A stretch of 64,000 bases of DNA from Oxalobacteraceae bacterium (GCA_947448025.1 CANFLV010000005.1:62001-126000), one strand, 5' to 3'; positions 26,772 through 36,263 are shown, counted from the first letter of the stretch. The notes: generated by a model not told the origin, from the sequence alone. Numbers and translations are program-made.

Positions 26772-27854
26772 ATGTGGCACCCACTGGACTCTGAATTGAT
26801 CAAGCGGCGTTGCAAGAATCTTGCGCGTTGCCTCTTGCTTTTGCCATTGCTGGCAGGTGTCATTTCGGGTTCAGTGTATGCGCAGTCGCCGGTGCCGATG
26901 TATGAAGGCGCTGACCGCACTCAACGTCTGGTGGACGGTGCCAAGCGTGAACGCAGCCTGATGCTGTACACCTCGATGGCGGAGAAGGACAGTATTCGTC
27001 TCACGACCGCCTTCGAGAAAAAGACCGGCATCAAGGTCACCGTCTGGCGCGCCGGAAAAAACAAGGTCTTGCAGCGCGTGATCACCGAAGCCGGGGCAGG
27101 ACGCAATGAAGTCGATTTCGTCCTCAATCCCGCGCCGGAAATGGAAGCGCTGCATCGCGAAAAGCTGTTGCAGCCGGTGCGCTCGCCGGTGCAAAAAGAC
27201 TTGATCGCAGCAGCATTGCCGGCGCATCGCGAGTGGACCGGCATGCGCGTCTATGTCTTCGTCCAATCCTACAACACACAAAAGGTCAGCCGCGAAGAAT
27301 TGCCGCGCACCTGGCAGGATTTGCTCGATCCGCGCTGGAAAGGCCGGCTTGGTATTGAAGCCAAACAGCAGGAATGGTTCTACGCACTGGTGCAAGCCAT
27401 GGGCGAAGAAAAGGGCCTGAAATTTTTCCGCGATCTGGTCGCTACCAACGGCGTATCGCAACGTACAGGTAACTCACTGTTGAACAATATGGTGGTCTCC
27501 GGCGAAGTGCCGCTGGCGCTGAATGTCTACAGCTATCTGCCCGAGCAGGCCAAGGCCGGCGGCGCGCCGATCGACCAGATCGCGTTGGCGCCGACCATGG
27601 CGTACACCGACGGCATCGGCATCGTCAAGGCCGCGCCACATCCGAACGCTGCGACCTTGTTTTATGACTTCATGCTCACCGAAGGCCAAAAGATCGTCGG
27701 CGAGCACAGCGCGATCACGACCAACCGTCGCGATGAAGCGGCACTGGCGAAATTCAAGCCTGTGTTCATTGACGCCGCGCGCGTGCTGGATACCTATGAG
27801 CTGTGGGCCAAGACTTACGACGACGTCCTCAACGGTCGTCCGACTGCGCGTTGA
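26772..27854 (+). CDS. Periplasmic solute-binding protein, paralogue 2
   Basis: 360 residues, encoded directly after the permease and ATPase, so this is the cognate receptor of the system. Signal peptide with a long N-region (MWHPLDSELIKRR) and hydrophobic core ending SVYAQS. Shared family motifs: YEGADRTQRLVDGAKRE, LYTSM, GIKVTVWRAGKNKVLQRVITE, WKGRLGIE. ATG at 26772 begins two bases after the ATPase stop. The ligand is unknown; being in one operon with a Rieske oxygenase, an aromatic acid or its metal chelate is more likely than free iron (inference). Confidence 0.85.
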   Translation: MWHPLDSELIKRRCKNLARCLLLLPLLAGVISGSVYAQSPVPMYEGADRTQRLVDGAKRERSLMLYTSMAEKDSIRLTTAFEKKTGIKVTVWRAGKNKVLQRVITEAGAGRNEVDFVLNPAPEMEALHREKLLQPVRSPVQKDLIAAALPAHREWTGMRVYVFVQSYNTQKVSREELPRTWQDLLDPRWKGRLGIEAKQQEWFYALVQAMGEEKGLKFFRDLVATNGVSQRTGNSLLNNMVVSGEVPLALNVYSYLPEQAKAGGAPIDQIALAPTMAYTDGIGIVKAAPHPNAATLFYDFMLTEGQKIVGEHSAITTNRRDEAALAKFKPVFIDAARVLDTYELWAKTYDDVLNGRPTAR

Positions 27855-27874
27855 CATTACAAGGCTAAATCATC

Positions 27875-29152
27875 ATGCGTCCAGAACAGAATCAGCGACT
27901 CACCCAGACCGGTCCAGGCACGCCCATGGGCGAGGTTTTTCGTCGCTACTGGATACCCGCGCTGCTGGCGACCGAATTGCCCGAGCCCGACTGCGCGCCG
28001 GTGCGCGTGAAGTTGCTCTCTGAGCGTCTGATCGCGTTTCGCACGACGGCGGGTGAGCTCGGCCTGATGGATGAATTTTGCGCGCATCGTGGCGTATCGC
28101 TCTGGTTCGGCCGCAATGAAGAAAATGGCTTGCGCTGCCCTTACCATGGCTGGAAATATGCGAGCACTGGGCAATGCGTCGAAGTGCCTTCCGAGCCGGT
28201 CGAGAGCGGCTACTGCGGCACGATCAAATTGACGTCGTATCCACTGGTCGAGCGCGGCGGCATCCTGTGGACTTACATGGGTCCGCCCGAACTGCAGCCG
28301 GAATTGCCCATGTACGAATGGGCGACCGTGCCCGACAGCCATCGGCATATCTCCAAGCGCCAGCAGGATTGCAATTATCTGCAGGCCATGGAAGGCGGGC
28401 TGGACTCGTTTCATTCGACTTTCCTGCATCGCATGTCGGTCGGCGACGATCCTCTGCTCAAGCGTGATGCGCGTAGCGCTGCCTTGCTGAAGGCTGATGC
28501 GCATCCGGAATTCGTGCCGCTCGAGTCGCCCGGTGGGTTGTATATCGCGACCCGCCGCAATGCCGACGACGACCAGTATTACTGGCGCGTGACGCAGTGG
28601 ATGATGCCTTGCTTTAACCTGTTTCCACCGTATGAAGGCAATCCTTACGGTGGCCACGCCTGGGTGCCGATCGACGACGAACATGCGACCACATACAGCA
28701 TCGATTACCACCCCGACCGCGCATTGACCGAAGCGGAAATCGCTGCCATGGAAGCCGGCAAGGGCATCCATAGCCTGCTGATTCCAGGGACGTTCCGGCC
28801 GGTCGCCAATATCGACAATGATTACCTGATCGACCGCGTTGCGCAAAAAGAGCGTCGCACGTTTTGCGGCGTCATGGGTGTAGCCGAGCAGGACGCCGCG
28901 GTCCAGGAAAGCATGGGCGCGATCTCGGATCGCAGCCGCGAAAACCTGGTCGGCACCGACAACGGCATCATCATGACGCGCCAGCGTTTGCTGCGAGCGG
29001 CGAGCGCAGTCGAGGCCGGCCTGCCACCGCCTGGTATCGATGCCGCCGCTCAGCGGGTACGCGCCTTTGCGGCCGTGCTGCCACAATCAGCCGCCTTGCA
29101 GTCGGCGCCCGAGATGCAAGTCCAGACCAGTGCCAGTGGAGTAAGCGAATAA
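27875..29152 (+). CDS. Rieske oxygenase alpha subunit (phthalate 4,5-dioxygenase-like), copy 1
   Basis: 425 residues. Rieske 2Fe-2S ligands Cys69-x-His71 (CAHRGVSLWFGR) and Cys88-x2-His91 (CPYHGWKY). The mononuclear iron motif is DSFHSTFLH (Asp177, His180, His185), fully canonical. The pattern (LTQTGPGTPMGEVFRRYW, VKLLSERLIAFR) is that of the one-component phthalate 4,5-dioxygenase/demethylase clade, which works as an alpha homomultimer without beta subunit; none is present. Reaction: ring hydroxylation or O-demethylation of a carboxylated aromatic. Electrons come from the reductase at 18988. It overlaps the dehydrogenase gene by one base (TAATG). Confidence 0.85.
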   Translation: MRPEQNQRLTQTGPGTPMGEVFRRYWIPALLATELPEPDCAPVRVKLLSERLIAFRTTAGELGLMDEFCAHRGVSLWFGRNEENGLRCPYHGWKYASTGQCVEVPSEPVESGYCGTIKLTSYPLVERGGILWTYMGPPELQPELPMYEWATVPDSHRHISKRQQDCNYLQAMEGGLDSFHSTFLHRMSVGDDPLLKRDARSAALLKADAHPEFVPLESPGGLYIATRRNADDDQYYWRVTQWMMPCFNLFPPYEGNPYGGHAWVPIDDEHATTYSIDYHPDRALTEAEIAAMEAGKGIHSLLIPGTFRPVANIDNDYLIDRVAQKERRTFCGVMGVAEQDAAVQESMGAISDRSRENLVGTDNGIIMTRQRLLRAASAVEAGLPPPGIDAAAQRVRAFAAVLPQSAALQSAPEMQVQTSASGVSE

Positions 29153-29967
29153 TGACGATCCAGACCGTAGGACTGATAGGCGCGGGACGCATGGGCATGC
29201 CGATCATCGCGCATCTGGTGCGTGCCGGCTTTCGTGTGCTGGTCAGTGAACGCAATGCAGAGCGGCGCAGCGACATCGAATCGCGCGGGGCTGCCATGGT
29301 CGACTTGCCTGTGCTCGCTGGCGAATCGCAGGCGATCCTGATCTGCGTCGGTTACGACGAGGAAGTGCGCGCCCTCATAGAAGGCACTGACGGCTTGCTC
29401 GCCTACGCCCAGCCTCAGACCATCATTGCAGTCCTGAGCACGATCCATCCGCAGTCGATGCAAGACCTCGCCGCGCATGCAGCGCCGCACGATGTGCAGG
29501 TCGTCGACGCCACTGTCTGTCGTGGCGGCCGTGCTGCCGACGACGGCACGCTGCTGTCCTTTGTCGGCGGCGACGCGGACGTAGTCGAGCGCCTGCGCCC
29601 GGTGCTGGCGGCGTATTCCTCGGACATCGTGCATAGCGGCGCGATCGGTACCGCGCAGGTATCGAAGGCGTCAAATAATCTGATTTTGTGGGCTTGCCTC
29701 GTCGCCAATCATGAAGCGCTGGCGCTGGCACAACGTTATGACGTCAATCTCGATGCTTTGCGCGCAGCCCTGATGACCAGCAGTGCCGCCAATGGCTCGC
29801 TGGGAAACTGGGGCAAGCAATCCATGGCCTGGGCCGAGGACGACATGGCGATCGTGGCTGAGATGGCGCAGGACTGTGGCATCTCACTGCCGCAGACCGG
29901 GCTGGTGCGTGAAATCTGCCGCAGCCTCAAGCCGCGCCGTTACGAACTTGAGAAATACGGAGTCTGA
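29152..29967 (+). CDS. NAD(P)-dependent 3-hydroxyisobutyrate dehydrogenase-like enzyme
   Basis: 271 residues, beta-hydroxyacid dehydrogenase family. N-terminal Rossmann motif VGLIGAGRMGMPIIAHLVRAG, substrate loop VDATVCRGGRAADDGTL (a variant of the usual DAPVSGG), and the catalytic Lys in ASKASNNLI near residue 170 (KASNN matches the family K-x2-N-N). Acts on a small 3-hydroxy acid or semialdehyde, perhaps a side-chain or ring-fission product. ATG overlaps the oxygenase stop; the next gene starts four bases after its stop, so it is inside a tight operon. Confidence 0.78.
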   Translation: MTIQTVGLIGAGRMGMPIIAHLVRAGFRVLVSERNAERRSDIESRGAAMVDLPVLAGESQAILICVGYDEEVRALIEGTDGLLAYAQPQTIIAVLSTIHPQSMQDLAAHAAPHDVQVVDATVCRGGRAADDGTLLSFVGGDADVVERLRPVLAAYSSDIVHSGAIGTAQVSKASNNLILWACLVANHEALALAQRYDVNLDALRAALMTSSAANGSLGNWGKQSMAWAEDDMAIVAEMAQDCGISLPQTGLVREICRSLKPRRYELEKYGV

Positions 29968-29970
29968 CCG

Positions 29971-31020
29971 GTGATACGCCTGCGCTCCCTGCTGCTTGTT
30001 GTGCTGTGCTGCCTCAGTGGCATGGCTGCGGCGATCGAGCCGGCATTGGTCGCCTCAGTGGCTGATCTCAGCGGTGCAGCGCGTAACCAGCGTTTGATAG
30101 ACGGTGCCCGGCGTGAAGGTGAATTGAATCTGTACACCTCGCTCACGGTTGAAGACATGGCGGTCATCAACGGCGCGTTTGAAAAGAAGTATGGCGTCAA
30201 GGTGCGCATGTGGCGCGCCGGTGCCGACAAGATCCTGCAGCGTACCGTTACCGAGGCTAACGGTAACCGTTTCGAAGTCGATGTGCTCGAAGCCGGCACA
30301 CCGGCGCTGGAAGCCCTGCATCGTGAAAAATTGCTGGTGCCGGTCAAGTCACCGTATCACGCCGACCTGATCGCGCAAGCTGTGCCGGCACATCGTGAAT
30401 GGGTGGGCGCGCGCCTGAATGTGTTCGTGCATGCCTACAACACGAAGCTGATTAAAAAAGAAGACCTGCCGCAGACGTATGCGCAGCTGGCGCAGCCGAA
30501 ATGGAAAGACAAGCTCGGTATCGAGTATTCGGATGAAGACTGGTTTGCGACCTTGATGAGCGAGCTGGGTGAAGAAAAGGGCTTGAAAATATTCCGCGAC
30601 ATCCGCGCCAATAACGGGATCTCGGTGCGCAAAGGTCATACCTTGCTGACGAATATGGTGGCCTCGGGTGAAGTGCCGTTTGCGCTGACGGTCTACAACT
30701 TTACAGCCGAGCAGATCAAGCAGAAGGGCGCGCCGCTGGAATGGTTCGTGATGGCGCCGGCGATTGCGCGCGCCAATGGCGTGGCCGTCGCGCGTCGCGC
30801 GCCGCATCCGCATGCTGCTGTTTTGTATTACGACTTCATGATCAGTGAAGAAGGTCAGCAAATTCTGGCCAAACGGGATTTTGTCACGACCAGCACGAAG
30901 ATTGCGTCGCCCCTGGGCGCCACGCCGTTGAAGCTGGTCGATCCGGCACTGATGCTGGATGAGAACGAGAAGTGGACGCGCCTTTACGACGAAGTCGTCG
31001 TCAAGGGAAAAAAGCAATAG
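29971..31020 (+). CDS. Periplasmic solute-binding protein, paralogue 3
   Basis: 349 residues, GTG start with GGAG ten bases upstream. Signal peptide LRSLLLVVLCCLSGMAAA. Family motifs NQRLIDGARREGELNLYTSL, FEKKYGVKVRMWRAGADKILQRTVTE, RKGHTLLTNMVASGEVP and the C-terminal DENEKWTRLYDE. It is closest to the paralogues at 36264 and 38696. Followed by two cupins in the same order as 36264-38587, so it belongs to a duplicated three-gene cassette. The receptor paired with cytoplasmic cupins suggests one dedicated ligand per cassette. Confidence 0.85.
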   Translation: MIRLRSLLLVVLCCLSGMAAAIEPALVASVADLSGAARNQRLIDGARREGELNLYTSLTVEDMAVINGAFEKKYGVKVRMWRAGADKILQRTVTEANGNRFEVDVLEAGTPALEALHREKLLVPVKSPYHADLIAQAVPAHREWVGARLNVFVHAYNTKLIKKEDLPQTYAQLAQPKWKDKLGIEYSDEDWFATLMSELGEEKGLKIFRDIRANNGISVRKGHTLLTNMVASGEVPFALTVYNFTAEQIKQKGAPLEWFVMAPAIARANGVAVARRAPHPHAAVLYYDFMISEEGQQILAKRDFVTTSTKIASPLGATPLKLVDPALMLDENEKWTRLYDEVVVKGKKQ

Positions 31021-31043
31021 CCGTATAACAAGGAGATTCGCAA

Positions 31044-31604
31044 ATGAGTAGTGAAATCAAAGAGAATTATCACAGCAATAAAAATCGCATTTTCGTGCGC
31101 GCTATCGCTGGCGCTTACAACCTCAACGATGAGCTGGCGCGTCTGCGTTCCATGCCACGCGTACGCAAGGCCAAGGACATTAAATTCCAGGATGGCCCGC
31201 AGGCGTTCAGCCGCCATTTTGTTGAGCCAAAAGATGGCATCACGCAGACTTTCCATTTGCACCTCGAGGAATACGGCCCGGGCGGCAAATCGCAAAAGCA
31301 CGGCCACGTCAACGAGGCAGCTTTCTACATCCTCGACGGCGAAGGTTATGAAATCCACGACGGTATTCGTTATGACTGGAATGCTGGCGACATCGCCATC
31401 GTGCATAACAATTGCGTCCACCAGCATTTCAACCGTTCATCAGAAAAGCCGGCACGCGCGCTGGTCATCAAGACCAAGCCGATGTACCTGTTCATGAACA
31501 TGCTGTTCCAGTATCAGGTCGAGCCACGCGTGTCGACCGCAGCACCCGGTGGCGAGGGCTTCGAGGCACGCGATCTGGACACCAATTTCAATCACGACGA
31601 ATAA
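31044..31604 (+). CDS. Single-domain cupin, type A, copy 1
   Basis: 186 residues, cytoplasmic. Cupin motif 1 is KHGHVNEAAFYILDGEGYEI (His-x-His and Glu), motif 2 is NNCVHQHFN. All four ligands of a 3-His/1-Glu metal site are present, so Fe, Mn or Ni binding is likely. Possible roles: dioxygenase, isomerase, or ligand-binding protein. AAGGAG precedes the ATG. A close paralogue lies at 37386 with the same neighbours. The HQHFN string recurs in every cupin of this region, which points to common descent. Confidence 0.75.
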   Translation: MSSEIKENYHSNKNRIFVRAIAGAYNLNDELARLRSMPRVRKAKDIKFQDGPQAFSRHFVEPKDGITQTFHLHLEEYGPGGKSQKHGHVNEAAFYILDGEGYEIHDGIRYDWNAGDIAIVHNNCVHQHFNRSSEKPARALVIKTKPMYLFMNMLFQYQVEPRVSTAAPGGEGFEARDLDTNFNHDE

Positions 31605-31662
31605 GACAGCATTCATCGCAAACAATTAACGCAATACGAATCAAGCAAGAGGAGTAATAAAA

Positions 31663-32268
31663 ATGGCATGGGGCGAATCAAAGACCTGGATGGCAGGCAC
31701 AGAAAATCAGGCGTTGTACCAGGACTTGCTGGACGAGGCGACAGCGGCGCCAGCCAATAACGCCAAGCGCAAGAAGGTCGTGCATCCAAGCGAGATGCCT
31801 TGGGAATTAGCGCGTCAGGGCTTGCTCAAGCATTTGCTGAACGAAAAAATGAATACGCGCATGGAGTCGGTCGACGCCTACATGCAGATCATCCCGCCGG
31901 GCAGCCACTCAGGCAAGCATCGCCATCTGGCCGAAGAATGCCTGTATGTGCTCGAAGGCCGTGGCTACGACCTGCACCAGGATTGTGATGTCGAGATTAC
32001 CGACACCTATCACTGGAAAGCGCAGGACGAAGTCAAGCGCTACGAATGGGAAGCCGGCGACGTGATCTACATCCCGCCAAATACCGTGCACCAGCATTTC
32101 AATGCCGACCCGGACCGGCCAGTGCGCCTGATCTCGGCGATTAACCGCATCTACGAAAAATTTGGCTTGAACGATCTCGAGCAGGTCGAAGATGCACCGG
32201 AATACAAGCCGGGCGTGGTACTGACGAAGGAACTCGTCGCAGAATTGATTAACAAAAAAGCGCAATAA
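31663..32268 (+). CDS. Single-domain cupin, type B, copy 1
   Basis: 201 residues, cytoplasmic. A helical N-terminal segment of about 75 residues precedes the cupin barrel: SGKHRHLAEECLYVLEGRGY (His-x-His and Glu) and PPNTVHQHFNADP. Metal ligands are complete. Nearly identical to the copy at 37982 (most residues unchanged, including MAW-ES and the long ESVDAYMQ block), more so than the type A pair, indicating strong constraint or recent duplication. AGAGGAG precedes the ATG. Enzymatic role unknown; a small cupin oxygenase acting with its type A partner is possible. Confidence 0.75.
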   Translation: MAWGESKTWMAGTENQALYQDLLDEATAAPANNAKRKKVVHPSEMPWELARQGLLKHLLNEKMNTRMESVDAYMQIIPPGSHSGKHRHLAEECLYVLEGRGYDLHQDCDVEITDTYHWKAQDEVKRYEWEAGDVIYIPPNTVHQHFNADPDRPVRLISAINRIYEKFGLNDLEQVEDAPEYKPGVVLTKELVAELINKKAQ

Positions 32269-32336
32269 GCTGATTCGTCGCGCCGCTGAAAGCGGCATCG
32301 GCACAGTATTAACATTACATATCGCAGGAGCAGGAA

Positions 32337-33452
32337 ATGGCAAAAGACGCATTAGTATCAGACGACCTGGCGAAGAAATTTGCCACCGAAAAAGAATCGC
32401 CGTACACCCGGTGGGTTGCCGCAGAAGGCCTCGACATCATCAGCGCGCACTATGTGCCAAGCTTGAACACGGTCGACCTGAAGCCATGGGCACGCCGCGG
32501 CGGTTCGGGCGTGTTCATCAATCATGAAGCGTCGCGCACCTCGAACGATTGCTATGTGTGCGAAATTGCACCGGGCAAGCAGCTCGAGCCACAGCGCCAG
32601 CTGTTCGAAGAAATGATCTACGTGCTCAACGGCCGCGGATCAACGACCGTGTGGAATGACGCCGGTCAGCGCGTGACGTTTGAATGGCAGGCAGGTTCCC
32701 TGTTTGCGATTCCATTGAACGCCAGCTGCCAGCATTTCAATGGTTCAGGCAAGGATGCGGCACGCTTCGTGTCCGTCACGAACGGTCCGTCTGTCATTAA
32801 TCTGTATGAAGACATCGATTTCGTCTTCAACACGAAATACGATTTCAAGAACCGCTTCTCGGGCGAGCCGGATTATTTCGATAACAAAGGCGAGCAAAAA
32901 GGCTTGCTGCTGGAAACGAACTTCGTTGCCGATGCAGTCAACCTGCCGCTGATCAGCGCCAAGGAACGCGGCGCCGGTGGTGGACATATCCGTTTTAATA
33001 TGGCCAAGGGTTCGATGAACAGCCATATTTCGCAATTCCCGACAGCGACTTACAAGAAGGCGCATTGCCACGGACCTGGCGCGCACGTCATCATCCTCTC
33101 AGGTGAAGGCTACAGCCTGATGTGGCCAGAAGGCGAAGAGCCACGTCGCTACGAGTGGCAGACCGGCTCCATGATCGTGCCGCCTAACCTGTGGTTCCAT
33201 CAGCATTTCAATACCGGCACCCAGCCTGCACGCTACCTCGCGTTCAAGCATGAAGTCGTCTCCATCCGTAACGCGCAGGGCGTGCCCAAGGCATGGATCA
33301 GCCAGCGCGTCGGCGGCGACCAGATCGACTACGCGGACGAAAGCCCGCTGGTACGCGACCTGTTCCGCGACGCCTTGGCCAAGCATAACCTCGAGCCACG
33401 CATGGCCGATGCCTATCAGGCAGAACTGGCCGATTTGCCCCCGAAGCCTTGA
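32337..33452 (+). CDS. Bicupin, gentisate-dioxygenase-like, second paralogue
   Basis: 371 residues. Domain 1 has lost its ligands (QRQLFEEMIYVLNGRG has no His). Domain 2 keeps KAHCHGPGAHVIILSGEG and WFHQHFN, giving a three-His site without Glu as in gentisate-type ring-cleaving dioxygenases. The two domains share FEWQAGS/YEWQTGS with the bicupin at 12810. Follows the two small cupins in the same operon with GGAG before the ATG. Candidate iron dioxygenase; substrate unknown. Confidence 0.75.
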   Translation: MAKDALVSDDLAKKFATEKESPYTRWVAAEGLDIISAHYVPSLNTVDLKPWARRGGSGVFINHEASRTSNDCYVCEIAPGKQLEPQRQLFEEMIYVLNGRGSTTVWNDAGQRVTFEWQAGSLFAIPLNASCQHFNGSGKDAARFVSVTNGPSVINLYEDIDFVFNTKYDFKNRFSGEPDYFDNKGEQKGLLLETNFVADAVNLPLISAKERGAGGGHIRFNMAKGSMNSHISQFPTATYKKAHCHGPGAHVIILSGEGYSLMWPEGEEPRRYEWQTGSMIVPPNLWFHQHFNTGTQPARYLAFKHEVVSIRNAQGVPKAWISQRVGGDQIDYADESPLVRDLFRDALAKHNLEPRMADAYQAELADLPPKP

Positions 33453-33455
33453 GTT

Positions 33456-33485
33456 TTTCAGTGCCTGGTGCGCCGGGCACTGAAA
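33456..33485 (+). terminator. Hairpin after the bicupin gene
   Basis: A perfect 10-bp stem (TTTCAGTGCC/GGCACTGAAA) with a 10-base loop lies four bases after the stop. No T-run follows, so termination efficiency is uncertain. Confidence 0.45.
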
Positions 33486-33582
33486 TCAAGTCAAAAAGGC
33501 AAGGCGGAACTACAACGCTTTCAGAAAAAATGCTCGACACACCGCAACTAGTACAGGTACTCTAAAGCATCATTTTTTTAAT

Positions 33583-33607
33583 GGAACTATGTTCTGCATA
33601 TCGGAAC
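33583..33607 (+). promoter_or_regulatory. IclR-type operator before the porin gene
   Basis: GGAAC-N3-GTTCT-N7-GGAAC, one of the best matches to the regulon consensus. Core promoter boxes upstream are weak (possible TACTCT at 33558-33563), so the start site is not defined. Confidence 0.6.
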
Positions 33608-33684
33608 AATTCCGGCAATGATGAGCGGTGGGTGGGAAAACAGAATCATCAAGCGAGATGGTCTTATTAAATCGAGGAGACAAC

Positions 33685-34908
33685 ATGTTGGACAACAAGA
33701 AGAACTTAATAGCAGTTGCAATCGCTGGCGCATTTGCCTTGCCTATCGCAGCACAGGCACAATCGACGGTTGAGGTTTACGGTAAGTTGTATCCGGAAAT
33801 AGTGAATGGACAGCTGTCTGGTGCGACTGCCAAGGGTACTGTTGTGAACACGCTGTCCGCTGCTGCCACCGGAGCAGCCGACAGCAAATTGCTGTCGATG
33901 GACTCGCCTAATTCGCGGCTCGGTTTCCGTGGTACGGAAGATCTGGGCGGCGGAATGAAAGCTTTTTATCAGTTGGAAATGGGCTTGGGTGTTGATACTG
34001 GTGCGAACTCGTCGACCTCATTGCTGTTCAGCCGCGATTCATTCGTCGGTGTTTCTGGCGGTTTCGGTAGTGTCAAGCTCGGCACCATGGACACGGTCTA
34101 CAAGACCCTTGGCGACACGATGAGCTTTTTGGGCATCTCCAGCGGTAACTTCATTTCGGCCAGTAACATCCTCTCCAAGCCAGGCTTTGGTACCAGCTCT
34201 GCATCGAGCTTCCATCTCCGCCGTGGTAACAGCATTATTTACGAATCACCAGAAGTTGCCGGTTTTCAAGGTCTGTTTGATTATTCCCTCGGTGAAGTTA
34301 CTGGTAGTTCGTCTTCCACGTCTGTTATTTCCGGTGGTGTGAAATACAACGCGGGTCCTCTCTATTTGGCTGTCGCTTATGAGAACCATAAGGACCTGTT
34401 CGGTGCATCGAAAAACGTCCCGACAGCAATCGCCAACAATACGGCGACTGCGATTACTGGCGGTCCAACATCGACCGATACAGCCGTGCGTTTTACGGCA
34501 CAGTACAAGGTCACCGAAGCTACCCGTGTTGAAGGTAACTACGCAACGATCCAGTACGATGAAACTGGCGGTACTGCCGGCAAGTTTGCCAACTACAAGC
34601 ACAATGTCTGGTCGATCGCCGGTGAGCACAAGCTGAACAATGCGGTCACCCTCGTTGGCTCATACGGCGCTGCTGCTGCCGGTACCTGTACGCTGGTCGG
34701 CACTGCCGCCTGCAGCACAGCGGGTCTCGATGGCAAGATGTTGAACCTTGGCGTAGGTTATAACTTCTCCAAGCGCACCATGTTGTTCGCGCTGTATTCG
34801 AACATGAACAACGGCGCGTCTGCTGTCTACAACAACTTTGGCAGCGGTAGCCCGGCTACAGGTCAGGACATCAGTATTTTTGCAGCAGGTATCAGCCACA
34901 ATTTCTGA
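33685..34908 (+). CDS. Outer-membrane porin (Gram-negative general porin type)
   Basis: 407 residues. Signal peptide KKNLIAVAIAGAFALPIAAQA, then STVEVYGKLYPEI, the typical first beta-strand of betaproteobacterial trimeric porins, the SRLGFRGTEDLGGGMKA motif after it, and the terminal Phe (GISHNF) required for outer-membrane insertion. ATG at 33685 has GAGGAG at a good distance. Carries its own operator, so it probably opens the outer membrane to the regulon substrate. It is longer than usual in the first extracellular loop, with Ala/Thr-rich inserts. Confidence 0.88.
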   Translation: MLDNKKNLIAVAIAGAFALPIAAQAQSTVEVYGKLYPEIVNGQLSGATAKGTVVNTLSAAATGAADSKLLSMDSPNSRLGFRGTEDLGGGMKAFYQLEMGLGVDTGANSSTSLLFSRDSFVGVSGGFGSVKLGTMDTVYKTLGDTMSFLGISSGNFISASNILSKPGFGTSSASSFHLRRGNSIIYESPEVAGFQGLFDYSLGEVTGSSSSTSVISGGVKYNAGPLYLAVAYENHKDLFGASKNVPTAIANNTATAITGGPTSTDTAVRFTAQYKVTEATRVEGNYATIQYDETGGTAGKFANYKHNVWSIAGEHKLNNAVTLVGSYGAAAAGTCTLVGTAACSTAGLDGKMLNLGVGYNFSKRTMLFALYSNMNNGASAVYNNFGSGSPATGQDISIFAAGISHNF

Positions 34909-34924
34909 TGCAAGCATGAAGGAT

Positions 34925-34950
34925 GCGGAACCGGCTCCGGCCTGTTCCGC
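34925..34950 (+). terminator. Hairpin after the porin gene
   Basis: Stem GCGGAAC/GTTCCGC with a 12-base GC-rich loop, without a T-run. The 34909-35100 gap shows nothing else. Confidence 0.35.
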
Positions 34951-35100
34951 ACTCAGGATTTACCGCCAGCTTAGGCTGGCACCCCTATACATGCTGTCGG
35001 CCTGATTGAAGCGGCACGGCGGCGCAAAAATATGCACGGATGACGGCGACCTGCCGACCGTGGAAACACGCCCGGTGAGCCGGGCTTACAGAAAGTGATC

Positions 35101-36186
35101 ATGCCAATTTTCCCGGTTCCAGACTTGCGCAAGTTTTGTATCTTAGTCTGGACTTGTCTGCTGCTGGCGCCGGGAGTGACGCTCGCCCAGGGCAAGACGA
35201 AACAGGCCGAGATCTATCTGTACCAGGGCACTGATCGCGAGCAAAAGCTCCTCGACGGCGCGCGCAAGGAAGGCACGCTTGCGATCTACACTTCGCTCAA
35301 TCCAAAAGACGCGGCACCTATCGTCGAAGCCTTCGAGAAAAAATACAAAATCAAGGTCGCGCTGTGGCGTGCCAGCGGTGAAAAAATGGTGCAGCGCGCA
35401 TTGACCGAAGCGCGTGCCGGCCGTTTTACGCCGGATGTGTTCGAGAGCGATGGCGTGGAAATGGAAATTCTCGCGCGCGAGAAAATGCTGGAAGAATTCA
35501 GCAGTCCGAACTTCCGCGACTTGCCCGCATCCGCATTTCCAAAGCATCGCCTGTATGTCGCGGATCGTTTCAATTTCTTCACGATCGCCTACAACACCAA
35601 CATCGTCAAGCCGCAAGACGTGCCCAATACCTATCAGGATTTGCTGCTGCCGCGCTGGTCCGGCAAGATCGGCATCGAAGCGGGTGATGAAGACTGGTTT
35701 GCCGCGCTCGTAAAGCACATGGGCGAAAAAGAAGGCCTCGCGTATTTCCGTAAGCTGGCCGATAACCATCCGCAGATCCGCACTGGTCACACCCTGATTT
35801 CCGAACTCGTCGCCGCCGGTGAAATTCCGATCGCTGCCGCCGTCTATAACCATGCCGTCGAGCGCCTTGCGCTTAACGGCGCACCGATCAAATGGAAGGC
35901 GTTGGCGCCGACCATGGGTCGTCCCGGCGCCATCGGCACTGCAAAAAATGCACCGCATCCGCATGCTGCACTGCTGTTTGCCGACTTCATGCTCTCACGC
36001 GAAGGGCAGACACTGATCAAGCAGCGTAACCGCGTACCGGCAAGTAATGCCGTTGACAGCACGCTGAACAAATTTCAAAACCAGATGATCGATCCTGCTA
36101 TCGTGCTCGACGAGTCGGCAAAATGGGAAAAGCTCTGGGGCGACCTGTTCTTGCACGGCCAATCCGTCAGTCACAAGGCCGATTGA
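35101..36186 (+). CDS. Periplasmic solute-binding protein, paralogue 4
   Basis: 361 residues from ATG 35101 (GTG 35095 possible). Signal peptide FCILVWTCLLLAPGVTLAQG. Family motifs YQGTDREQKLLDGARKEG, FEKKYKIKVALWRASGEKMVQRALTE, DRFNFFTIAYNTNI, WSGKIGIEAGDEDWFA. It groups with the paralogue at 16066 (both have VADRFNFF/VSDRLNFF and ILLAEM/LISELV), while the other four form a second subgroup. No adjacent permease; no clear promoter. Ribosome site weak. Confidence 0.82.
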   Translation: MPIFPVPDLRKFCILVWTCLLLAPGVTLAQGKTKQAEIYLYQGTDREQKLLDGARKEGTLAIYTSLNPKDAAPIVEAFEKKYKIKVALWRASGEKMVQRALTEARAGRFTPDVFESDGVEMEILAREKMLEEFSSPNFRDLPASAFPKHRLYVADRFNFFTIAYNTNIVKPQDVPNTYQDLLLPRWSGKIGIEAGDEDWFAALVKHMGEKEGLAYFRKLADNHPQIRTGHTLISELVAAGEIPIAAAVYNHAVERLALNGAPIKWKALAPTMGRPGAIGTAKNAPHPHAALLFADFMLSREGQTLIKQRNRVPASNAVDSTLNKFQNQMIDPAIVLDESAKWEKLWGDLFLHGQSVSHKAD

Positions 36187-36263
36187 AGCGGCCCGGCCTG
36201 GACGGAATATCCGGATAAATACCATCAAGATTTTTTCAAATATGTACTGAAAAGGGTTTAACA

